DNA from: an uncultured Blautia sp.
GTDB taxonomy: Bacteria; Bacillota; Clostridia; Lachnospirales; Lachnospiraceae
Direction of reading: 5' to 3'
Assembly (NCBI RefSeq): GCF_934372025.1
Contig: NZ_CAKROJ010000041.1
Location: 1 to 20,316, forward strand
DNA length: 20,316 nt
Below the pieces are notes generated by a model. The model worked only from the letters and a program-made list of their open reading frames with translations. It was not told where the DNA came from and searched no databases. This document shows, one piece after another, positions 7,705-14,723 of this stretch. Every line of letters starts with the position of its first letter. Position 1 is the first letter of the stretch. The position numbers and the translations under genes are program-made.

Positions 7705-8451
7705 TTACTTTTCTCCACCTACCAAAAACTGAGGTGTCAGTTTATTCAGTTCTCGTTCCATAGATGTTCTGGAAATCTCACTGATATCCGGCAGCGCAAA
7801 CACTTTGGAAAATCCAATTTCCATCATGTAATCCAGATCCCATGCAGGACGCTTTTTGTCACTCATAAACAGCTTGCCGCTAAGTTCTTTCCCTGTTTCC
7901 ACATCTTCATGAGCATGGATACCTCTTCCATATTTTTCCCACATAGCAGCATCATGTGCTTCATAAATCTTTTTCTTTTCTTCATCATAAAGATGCAGAT
8001 ACCAGCAGGCGTCCGACACCAAAAGGCGTCCACCTTTTTTCAGTACACGCAGCCACTCCCTGTAAGCCTTCTGTGGATCATCCAGCGTCCATGTGATATT
8101 TCTGCAGATAACCATATCAAATGTCTCATCCGGAAAATTCAGATTGTGGCAGTCCATTGTCATCAGATCCGCAGATAAACCTGCCGCCTTTACATTTTCC
8201 TTTGCTTCATGGATCATATTCTCAGTAATATCAATCCCAGTCACATAATGTCCTTCTTTTCCCAGTGTTATTTCAAAAAATCCTGGTCCGCATCCTACAT
8301 CCAGTACTTCCAGATGCTCTTTTTCCGGTGCATACTCCAGAATCAGATTCTTCCAGTTTTCTGCTGTTTCACTCTGCAGCTCTGCTTTGATTCCCTCGCT
8401 GTAAATACCGGCTTCTCCTTCCCAGTACTCTTTAATCTTATCGTTTTGCAT
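7705..8451 (-). CDS. Class I SAM-dependent methyltransferase (second of a tandem pair)
   Basis: A soluble 248-residue Rossmann methyltransferase. Motif I VLDVGCGPG (49-57) binds SAM, the acidic residue after strand 2 is Asp74 (TGIDIT), and the post-II/IV segment reads FDMVICRNITWTLDDP, followed by WLRVLKKGGRLL. The C-terminal third carries a GKLFMSDKKRPAWDL segment that recurs in the neighbour and may help form the substrate site. It begins one base after the first methyltransferase (TGAcATG) with AAGGAG upstream, and its stop is one base from the ABC gene. No close assignment (ubiquinone, arsenite, rRNA) is supported. In this operon it more plausibly methylates a small molecule handled by the transporters; this is inference. 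Confidence 0.88.
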   Translation of the reverse strand: MQNDKIKEYWEGEAGIYSEGIKAELQSETAENWKNLILEYAPEKEHLEVLDVGCGPGFFEITLGKEGHYVTGIDITENMIHEAKENVKAAGLSADLMTMDCHNLNFPDETFDMVICRNITWTLDDPQKAYREWLRVLKKGGRLLVSDACWYLHLYDEEKKKIYEAHDAAMWEKYGRGIHAHEDVETGKELSGKLFMSDKKRPAWDLDYMMEIGFSKVFALPDISEISRTSMERELNKLTPQFLVGGEK

Positions 8452-8452
8452 G

Positions 8453-9205
8453 TCACTTCTCCTTCTTTGTGGCTATTACAATAAATTTTTTTCCCTGATA
8501 TCCGTATTTCCAAAAATCCATCGTCCATGGACTGTTCAGCCATCGGTTCTCTCTGATCTGGATTCTTGCAAAACGTACTTTTTTTAATATCTGAAAATCC
8601 GCTTCCGGACGCTTCTGTGACGTAAATGGCAATTTTTCGTAGATTCCGCTGTTTTCCTTTACGTCAGTTTCATATGTTTTTTTCTCTGTAACATAAATAA
8701 GAAAATCAGCAATTTTCATATGTATCTTATTTTTTAATGTAGGTTCTATGGTACGATAGTCTCCATCAAAATAAATGATTCTTCCGCCTGGTTTTAATAC
8801 ATCCTTCCAGCGCCTGAAGGCTTTTTCCGGATCATACAGCGTCCATACTGCATCTCTGGAAATTATCACATCATAACTTTCTTCCTGTTCCAATGGCAGA
8901 GTAACACCATCTTCCTGACAGATTTCCACCGTCTGACGATAATGCTGCATATTTCTTCTGGCTTTTTCTACCATTCCTGATGAGCCATCGACTGCTCTTA
9001 CCTCATGTCCCAGACGCGCTGCTATGATACTCATAAACCCCGGGCCGCAGCCCACTTCTAAAATACGAAGGGGTTCAGGTCCAAGAAGTCTTTTCAGCTC
9101 TTTTGTCCAGTGAGATACCGTTCTTTTGTTACTCAATTGTTTTTGGATCATGTCATCATAATCACCGGAATCTTCTGTCCACTTATTTTCGATTTCCTCA
9201 AACAT
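8453..9205 (-). CDS. Class I SAM-dependent methyltransferase (first of a tandem pair)
   Basis: A 250-residue methyltransferase with motif I ILEVGCGPG (48-56), Asp73 in AVDGSS, and YDVIISRDAVWTLYDP followed by WKDVLKPGGRI. It is clearly a paralogue of the next gene: same length, the same R-[ND]-x-x-W-T-L-x-D-P signature at the same place, and a matching K.PF/F.S.KRP segment near residue 195. Divergence is high, so the two probably have distinct substrates or act in sequence. It starts three bases after the binding-protein stop; its site GGAG lies in the end of that gene. Substrate unknown. Confidence 0.88.
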   Translation of the reverse strand: MFEEIENKWTEDSGDYDDMIQKQLSNKRTVSHWTKELKRLLGPEPLRILEVGCGPGFMSIIAARLGHEVRAVDGSSGMVEKARRNMQHYRQTVEICQEDGVTLPLEQEESYDVIISRDAVWTLYDPEKAFRRWKDVLKPGGRIIYFDGDYRTIEPTLKNKIHMKIADFLIYVTEKKTYETDVKENSGIYEKLPFTSQKRPEADFQILKKVRFARIQIRENRWLNSPWTMDFWKYGYQGKKFIVIATKKEK

Positions 9206-9208
9206 ATT

Positions 9209-10777
9209 TTACTCCACTATATCCAGCGTTCCCCAGTTAACGCCTTCATAGGCTGTCGGTGCAAGTTCCACATTGGTCAGTCTGGTATTGTTATAGATAT
9301 AATCACGGTTTGGGTAATATAACGGTATTGTAACTGCCTGATCATTGATACGTGTCAGAATCTTATCGTATAATGCAGTACGTTCTTCTTCATCCTGTGT
9401 CTTTAATACTTCTCCGAGATCATTGCTCAGTTCTTCATCATACCAGTTTACTGCCTTTGCTCCATCTGGTGCATAAAACATAGATTTCAGGAAACCATGA
9501 GGCATCCAGGAATCTTCATAGCTGCGGTAGATACACAGGTCATAATCTCTTGTGGACCAGATGGCATCATAGTAAGCTGCAGATTCTTCTTCTACCAGTT
9601 CAATACCTACACCAATCTTTTCGTATTCTGATTTCAGGAACTCGCACAGAGACTTCCAGGAAGCGTATTCTTCTGTCTGGAATACCAGTCTGAGATTCAG
9701 CGGTTCTCCGTCTTTTTCTACAATACCGTCTCCGTCTGTATCCTCATATCCTGCTTCTTTTAACAGTTCTTTTGCCTTATCCGGGTCATATGGATAACCT
9801 TTGCTGTTTTCTTCTGTTACATAAGGAACTGTCGAAGACATAAGTCCGGTTGCCGGATTACCATAACCATCTAACAGGTCATTTACAATGCTTTCATTAT
9901 TTGTTGCATAATTCAGTGCCTGACGTACGTTTATATCCTGAAGTGCAGGTGTATCATAATTCTCAATCAGGTAGTAGGAAAGTGTGGAAACCTGCTGTTC
10001 TGTTGATAACTCTTCATCTGCCTGAATAATGCTGTAGCTTTCGGAAGGAATATCCTGAAGATTCAGATCTGCCTCTCCACTCTGCAGTGCCATCACTCTG
10101 GCATCTCCGTCTACCACCTGTTTCAAAACAACCTTATCAATCTTTGGTTTCTCTCCATAATAATTCGGATTTGGTACCAGAACGACTTCCTGACCACTCT
10201 CATAACTGTCGATCATCCACATTCCTGTGCCCACTTCCTGATAAAATTCTCCATCTTCATCCAGTGCACTTTCACAGGTGAAACGGAATGGTCTTGGATA
10301 AGTAAATTCAATCAGCAGTGTATAACATGGTTCTGCAAACTTAAATTCTACAGTATAATCATCTACTTTTGTTACATCTTCCAGTTTGGCTGAAAAGTTG
10401 CCGATTACATCCTGTTCCACCCATCTGTTATAATTCCAGAGCACATTATCTGCGTTAAACTCTGTACCGTCTGAGAATTTCGCATCTTTTCTTAAATGAA
10501 ACGTATAGGTTGTACCATCTTCACTGATATCCCAGGATTCTGCCAGTGCAGGTTCAATTTCTCCGTTTTCTCCATAACGTACCAGCGGATCATAGATCAT
10601 TTCATAAAGACGAAAGTCCGGACCACTTTTTACAGGATCACAAAGTTCAGGAGTCAGATCAAGAGATGTCATTGCTGTAACCACTTTTTCTCCTTCTGCC
10701 TGTACATTGACGCCTGTCATCAAAGTTGCTGCCACCATTCCCAATGCTGCCAGTTTTACTACGTTTCGTTTCTTCAT
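9209..10777 (-). CDS. NikA-like ABC importer substrate-binding protein (SBP family 5)
   Basis: A 522-residue extracytoplasmic binding protein of the nickel/dipeptide family. The N-terminus MKKRNVVKLAALGMVAATL...VQA is a Sec signal peptide probably cleaved after Ala27. There is no lipobox cysteine, which is unusual for a Gram-positive binding protein. Matches to E. coli NikA recalled from memory include the Y.PRPFRF segment (160-166), GTGMW, NYYGEKP.I and EEES..Y...RD (397-411). NikA's metal-contacting histidine in FHRTWG is replaced by Tyr417 (IYRSYE). A DTDGDG loop (346-351) resembles a calcium-binding loop seen in related proteins. The start at 10777 is set by GGAGAGG and the signal peptide. 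It lies 32 bases after the NikE-like gene under the cobalamin riboswitch, pointing to cobalt or a cobalt chelate, though peptides cannot be excluded. Confidence 0.88.
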   Translation of the reverse strand: MKKRNVVKLAALGMVAATLMTGVNVQAEGEKVVTAMTSLDLTPELCDPVKSGPDFRLYEMIYDPLVRYGENGEIEPALAESWDISEDGTTYTFHLRKDAKFSDGTEFNADNVLWNYNRWVEQDVIGNFSAKLEDVTKVDDYTVEFKFAEPCYTLLIEFTYPRPFRFTCESALDEDGEFYQEVGTGMWMIDSYESGQEVVLVPNPNYYGEKPKIDKVVLKQVVDGDARVMALQSGEADLNLQDIPSESYSIIQADEELSTEQQVSTLSYYLIENYDTPALQDINVRQALNYATNNESIVNDLLDGYGNPATGLMSSTVPYVTEENSKGYPYDPDKAKELLKEAGYEDTDGDGIVEKDGEPLNLRLVFQTEEYASWKSLCEFLKSEYEKIGVGIELVEEESAAYYDAIWSTRDYDLCIYRSYEDSWMPHGFLKSMFYAPDGAKAVNWYDEELSNDLGEVLKTQDEEERTALYDKILTRINDQAVTIPLYYPNRDYIYNNTRLTNVELAPTAYEGVNWGTLDIVE

Positions 10778-10809
10778 TTCTTCCTCTCCTTTGTATTTGT
10801 TATATATTT

Positions 10810-11748
10810 TTACAGCATATGACATGCCGCAAAATGTCCTGTCGCAATTTCTGTCAGTTCCGGTATGTGCACTCTGCATATATTTGTACACTTACTGCAT
10901 CTGTTCTGATATGGGCAGCCCTGTTCCGGAATCGTATCTGAAAACATTTTCTTTTCCTGTAATCCGATTCTTCGCATTCTCGGTTCTTTCACTGGAATAG
11001 AATCAAACAAATCTTTTGTATAAGGATGTGCTGCTGTCTCTTTTAATCTGTCCGTATGATCAATGAACTCGACTACCCGTCCCTGATACATAATAGCCAC
11101 CTCTTTGCAGAGATATGGAACGTTGGATAAATCGTGAGTGATCAGTAAATAGGTCATCTCATATTTTTCCTGCAATTCATTTAACAGATGCAGAATCTGC
11201 TTTCGTATGGAATAATCCAGACTGGAAACCGGTTCATCACAAATTACAAGTTCCGGTCTTAATACCAGTGCTCTCGCAATATTGGCTCTCTGACACTGAC
11301 CTCCTGAAATCTGTCCAACATAACGGTTACGAATATCCGGATCCAGACCCGTCTGGATCAAAGCTTCCTTTACTCGCTCTTCATACTCCCCCTCTTGCAG
11401 TTTTTCATGTAATTTCAGAATTTCCAGGATATTTTCTCCAATCGTGTACCCGGGATCAAATACTCCGCTGCTACTTTGAAAGATCATCTGAAGGTTCTTG
11501 CGATATGGACGGAACTGTTTTTCAGAAAAATTCTGCATTTCCTGTCCCTGAAACCAAAATTTCCCATCTGTAGGTTTCTCCAGACCTGCTATCAGCTTTC
11601 CAAATGTAGTTTTCCCACTTCCACTTTCACCGATCAGAGCCATGGATGATCCGGCATGAATTTCCAGACTTACATCATCCACTGCTTTCACTATTTTTTT
11701 CTTGCCATAATATTTCTTTAAATGTTCTGCCTTTAGTAACGTACTCAT
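10810..11748 (-). CDS. NikE/DppF-like ABC importer ATPase
   Basis: A 312-residue cytoplasmic ATPase with Walker A GESGSGKT (40-47), Q-loop in MIFQSS, signature ISGGQ (147-151), Walker B LVICDE (167-172) and H-loop THDLS. The C-terminal oligopeptide-transporter extension holds a cysteine cluster, GCPYQNRCSKCTNIC plus a last Cys near the end (Cys278, 284, 287, 291, 309). This pattern is typical of Opp/Dpp/Nik ATPases and probably binds an iron-sulfur cluster. AGGGGA precedes the ATG at 11748, nine bases beyond the NikD-like stop. It pairs with the preceding ATPase to drive the two permeases. Confidence 0.92.
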   Translation of the reverse strand: MSTLLKAEHLKKYYGKKKIVKAVDDVSLEIHAGSSMALIGESGSGKTTFGKLIAGLEKPTDGKFWFQGQEMQNFSEKQFRPYRKNLQMIFQSSSGVFDPGYTIGENILEILKLHEKLQEGEYEERVKEALIQTGLDPDIRNRYVGQISGGQCQRANIARALVLRPELVICDEPVSSLDYSIRKQILHLLNELQEKYEMTYLLITHDLSNVPYLCKEVAIMYQGRVVEFIDHTDRLKETAAHPYTKDLFDSIPVKEPRMRRIGLQEKKMFSDTIPEQGCPYQNRCSKCTNICRVHIPELTEIATGHFAACHML

Positions 11749-11757
11749 ACTTTTCCC

Positions 11758-12549
11758 CTATAAAACTGCATCCAACAGTTTTTTTGTATATGAATGCTGT
11801 GGATGATAAAAGATATCTTCGACTGTTCCGTTTTCCACTATTTCGCCGTCCTTCATAATTGAAACATCATCTGCAATTTCTGCCACCACACCCAGATCAT
11901 GCGTGATAAATAACACGCCCAGATTTTCTTTCCTGGATAACTGATAGATTTCTTCCAGAATCTGTTTCTGCACTGTTACATCCAATGCCGTCGTCGGTTC
12001 ATCTGCGATCAGATAATCTGGTTTCATGGACATGGCAATGGCGATCATAACCCGTTGACACATACCACCTGACAATTCGTAAGGCTTTTTCTTCATCAGT
12101 TCTTCCGGGTCACGCAGATTCATCATCCTCAGACTTTCCAGTGCAATTTCTCTTGCCTGTTTTTTGCTCATTCTATGATGTTTTCTCAGACCTTCCAGAA
12201 GTAGTTGCTCAACCGTAAAAAGCGGATCGAGAGCGGCTGTCGGATCCTGAAAAATCATTCCAATCCTGTTTCCATATAACTGTCGCTTTTCTTTTCCTGA
12301 CAACTTCAGAAGACTCTTTTCATTCAGTGTCACATCTCCGGATATCACCTTTCCATTTCCTGCAAGCAGATTCATAATCGTCAGAGAAGTAACTGACTTG
12401 CCGCTTCCGCTTTCTCCCACCAATGCATGAATCCTTCCTCTTTTTACTTCCAGACTGACATCTTTTACTGCATGCACCATTCCGTGAGAGGTCTGAAACT
12501 CCACATGTAATCTTTTCACCTTTAGAACATCATTTTTGGGCTGTTCCAT
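11758..12549 (-). CDS. NikD/DppD-like ABC importer ATPase
   Basis: A 263-residue ATPase with Walker A GESGSGKS (45-52), Q-loop IFQDPTAALDP, signature LSGGM (159-163), Walker B YLIADE (179-184), D-loop TTALD and H-loop THDLG. It stops at the HP.HSYTKKLLDAVL segment and lacks the cysteine-bearing C-terminal extension of its partner, as NikD proteins do. The start at 12549 has GGGGGAGG upstream and overlaps the end of the NikC-like gene by 20 bases, indicating coupled translation; the longer reading to 12588 would extend the overlap without a better site. Confidence 0.92.
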   Translation of the reverse strand: MEQPKNDVLKVKRLHVEFQTSHGMVHAVKDVSLEVKRGRIHALVGESGSGKSVTSLTIMNLLAGNGKVISGDVTLNEKSLLKLSGKEKRQLYGNRIGMIFQDPTAALDPLFTVEQLLLEGLRKHHRMSKKQAREIALESLRMMNLRDPEELMKKKPYELSGGMCQRVMIAIAMSMKPDYLIADEPTTALDVTVQKQILEEIYQLSRKENLGVLFITHDLGVVAEIADDVSIMKDGEIVENGTVEDIFYHPQHSYTKKLLDAVL

Positions 12550-13393
12550 TCTGTATTCCCTCCCCCAGATAATTAAATGCCAGAACAATGATCATAATCA
12601 GTATGCCCGGATAAAACATCAGACTTGGATAAGTCTGGATATAACTTTTACTGTCACTGAGCATGATTCCCCATTCCGGTGTCGGTGCCTGTACACCCAG
12701 ACCGATAAAAGAAAAGCCGGCAATGGACAGAATAATCGAGCCGATTTCCATGGTTGCCAGTGCGATCACAGACGGCAGGATATTTCTTAATATATGTCTG
12801 AATATAATTCTGGCATGACCACAGCCGCCGGCTTTTAATGCAGTCATATAATTTTTATTTTTTTCCTGAAGTGTCAGTGCACGGGCAAGTCTTGCATATT
12901 CTGCCCAGGATACAACCGATAAGGACAGGATCAGATGAGCACCACTGGCTCCCATAGTTCCCGCAATAGCAAGTGCCACAATAAAGACCGGCATTGCCAT
13001 AAATACATCTATGATTCTCATGATCACAGAATCAATTTTTCCACCTACATATCCGGCAAACAATCCAATCGGCACACCAACACATACGGTAATTATAAGT
13101 ACCGTAAAGCTGTAACTCAATGAATATCGGCTGCCCCAGAGAAGTCTTGATAAAATACATCGTCCCAGCTGATCAGTGCCTAAAGGATATGCCGCTGACG
13201 GACTTTTTAACTTTATCGTGACATCCACCAGCAGCGGATCATGCGGTGCCAGCACAGGTGCAAAAATAGCTGCCACTGCAAAAATCATTACTACGATTAA
13301 TCCTATTTTTGTTTTTGGTGACTGGAATACCCGTTTCCAGTACAGATTTTGAATCATACTTTTGTCTGTTTTTTGTGCTCTTCTGCTTCCCAT
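12530..13393 (-). CDS. NikC/DppC-like ABC importer permease
   Basis: A 287-residue inner-membrane permease with about six membrane helices. After a short cytoplasmic N-terminus comes the DppC-type segment APHDP, then the periplasmic-loop signature YPLGTDQLGRCILSRLLWG. The EAA coupling loop reads ARLARALTLQEKNKNYMTAL followed by KAGGCGHARIIFRH, and SFIGLGVQAPTPEWG is near the C-terminus. All are family hallmarks. It begins 15 bases after the NikB-like stop with AAAGGAGAAGG upstream and forms the permease pair with that protein. Confidence 0.92.
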   Translation of the reverse strand: MGSRRAQKTDKSMIQNLYWKRVFQSPKTKIGLIVVMIFAVAAIFAPVLAPHDPLLVDVTIKLKSPSAAYPLGTDQLGRCILSRLLWGSRYSLSYSFTVLIITVCVGVPIGLFAGYVGGKIDSVIMRIIDVFMAMPVFIVALAIAGTMGASGAHLILSLSVVSWAEYARLARALTLQEKNKNYMTALKAGGCGHARIIFRHILRNILPSVIALATMEIGSIILSIAGFSFIGLGVQAPTPEWGIMLSDSKSYIQTYPSLMFYPGILIMIIVLAFNYLGEGIQNGTAQK

Positions 13394-13408
13394 TCTATGC
13401 CTTCTCCT

Positions 13409-14338
13409 TTACTTTAACTGGATTCGCCGGTCAATCGCAGAATAGGCGATATCCACAAGAAAATTCAACACTACAATGCCTACTGCCAGAATAAAGATAA
13501 AACATTGCAGCACCGGAGTATCTTTTGTGACCACTGATTTCAGTGCAAGATTTCCGATTCCCTGAATGGAAAAAATGCTCTCTATCACGGCTGAGCCACA
13601 GAAAAAGCTGATTACCATTGATACCAGGCGTGTCATCACAGGAATCAGTATATTTTTTAATCCATGACGCAAAATCACATTTACAGAGGACAATCCCTTG
13701 GCTCTGCTGGCACGTATGTAATCTTGCTTCAGCACCTGTATCATATTTGTACGGATCAGTCTTGTCATGATTCCAAAAAAGCTGATATCCATGGCAAATG
13801 CTGCAAGAATCGGGATACCACCAGCATTTCCCCCAATTACAGAGATTACTTTTAACTTCACTCCAAATATATAAAGCAACATCAGACCAATCCAGAAAGA
13901 TGGCATAGATACACTGAGCGATGATAAAACACGAACGACTTTATCCAGAAACCTGTTTTCATAAATCGCTGACAGAATCCCAAGAGGAACCGATACGATC
14001 AGCAACAGAAAAAACGAAGTAACCGCCAGTTTAAATGTCTGTGGAAAATATCTTTTTAATTCCTCAAAAGCTGGTTTTCTTGTAGAATATGATTTTCCAA
14101 AGTCCCCATGAAGTGCCTGATTCAGCCATTTTCCATACTGTACCAGCACAGGCTGATCCAGTCCTTCCTCATGCCGCACTTCTTCTACCTGCTCCGGTGA
14201 CGGATGTTCATATTTTTGCTCTGCCAGTACTCTGGCCGCATCACCTGCCGATATAAAACTCAGCATAAAAATAATAAATGTAACTGCCAGAACTACCGGT
14301 ATCATAAATATAAAACGCTTTGCAATTACCTTTCCCAT
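13409..14338 (-). CDS. NikB/DppB-like ABC importer permease, first gene of the operon
   Basis: A 309-residue permease with an N-terminal helix, a long extracytoplasmic loop containing GLDQPVLVQYGKWLNQALHGDFG (split hallmark: GLD.P...QY..WL....GDFG.S), then five helices and the EAA loop DYIRASRAKGLSSVNVILRH. The ATG at 14338 is preferred over the one at 14344, because GAGGAG lies eight bases before it and only two before the other. It is the first gene after the cobalamin riboswitch terminator, so its transcription is expected to fall when B12 is plentiful. Confidence 0.92.
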   Translation of the reverse strand: MGKVIAKRFIFMIPVVLAVTFIIFMLSFISAGDAARVLAEQKYEHPSPEQVEEVRHEEGLDQPVLVQYGKWLNQALHGDFGKSYSTRKPAFEELKRYFPQTFKLAVTSFFLLLIVSVPLGILSAIYENRFLDKVVRVLSSLSVSMPSFWIGLMLLYIFGVKLKVISVIGGNAGGIPILAAFAMDISFFGIMTRLIRTNMIQVLKQDYIRASRAKGLSSVNVILRHGLKNILIPVMTRLVSMVISFFCGSAVIESIFSIQGIGNLALKSVVTKDTPVLQCFIFILAVGIVVLNFLVDIAYSAIDRRIQLK

Positions 14339-14381
14339 CTTCATTTCTCCTCATTTTTCATCTGTTTATTGTGTTTGAAAC

Positions 14382-14415
14382 AAAAAAAGCTGATATGATT
14401 CAGCATCATATCAGC
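14382..14415 (-). terminator. Riboswitch-controlled intrinsic terminator
   Basis: A perfect 10-bp stem, GCTGATATGA (14389-14398) with TCATATCAGC (14406-14415), and a 7-base loop are followed on the minus strand by seven T residues (14382-14388). It lies between the cobalamin aptamer and the NikB-like start, so B12 binding probably turns the operon off by termination. Confidence 0.9.
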
Positions 14416-14419
14416 GCAA

Positions 14420-14635
14420 AAATAAACCTCTACCCCCGGCAGAGCTTATTTCTTCTGTATCCCATCCGAATCAGAACTTTTCCTATCAAAAAGGCAAGTC
14501 TCCTGACTCCAGTTCATCCTACTTACCATCTTCCCGGATTTCTCCAGTGATTTTTTGGTTTTCGTCCCTGTCACAGTAGCGGTGGCTGTTCTGGCATTTC
14601 ACCAGATTCCTTATTAAGTACTTTGTACACCTTTA
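14420..14635 (-). promoter_or_regulatory. Cobalamin (B12) riboswitch
   Basis: The minus strand carries the conserved core of class I cobalamin riboswitches in order: GGAATCTGGTGAAATGCCAG, then CCGCTACTGTGA (B12 box region near 14570-14583), CACTGG with CCGGGAAG, and GGAGTCAGGAGACTTGCC (14493-14510). Further 3', a hairpin near 14423-14450 has a G-rich loop (CGGGGG) that could make the kissing contact with the CCACCG loop at five of six positions. A terminator follows directly. Known members bind adenosyl- or methylcobalamin and repress B12 synthesis, B12 uptake or cobalt uptake genes. Exact ends are approximate. I could not identify a convincing promoter upstream; it must lie between about 14636 and 14720. 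Confidence 0.93.
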
Positions 14636-14684
14636 TGACTATTTAATTTTCTTGTTTTATGGTCTGTATCTTCCCTGCTGCATC

Positions 14685-14717
14685 TGTTATAATGACTGTC
14701 AGTACATTATATGGAGG
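14685..14717 (+). promoter_or_regulatory. Extended -10 promoter and ribosome binding site of the AraC-type gene
   Basis: TG-T-TATAAT (14685-14693) is an extended -10 element; no good -35 box is visible, suggesting a need for an activator. Transcription would start near 14700. GGAGG (14713-14717) lies six bases before the ATG at 14724. Confidence 0.6.
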
Positions 14718-14723
14718 TCTGCT

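Noticed and set aside
7621..8178. 185-codon plus-strand open frame opposite the methyltransferase and ABC genes
   Set aside because: Composition is Phe/Ser/His-rich as expected for antisense of a coding strand; both minus-strand genes here carry full family motifs.
9209..12588. Plain oligopeptide or dipeptide importer
   Set aside because: Family-level motifs allow it, but the cobalamin riboswitch and NikA-like segments favour a metal or metal-complex substrate. Kept as an alternative, not the main call.
14636..14720. Promoter of the riboswitch operon
   Set aside because: Several TATAAT-like hexamers exist on the minus strand, but none has an acceptable -35 partner at 16-18 bases, so no site is assigned.
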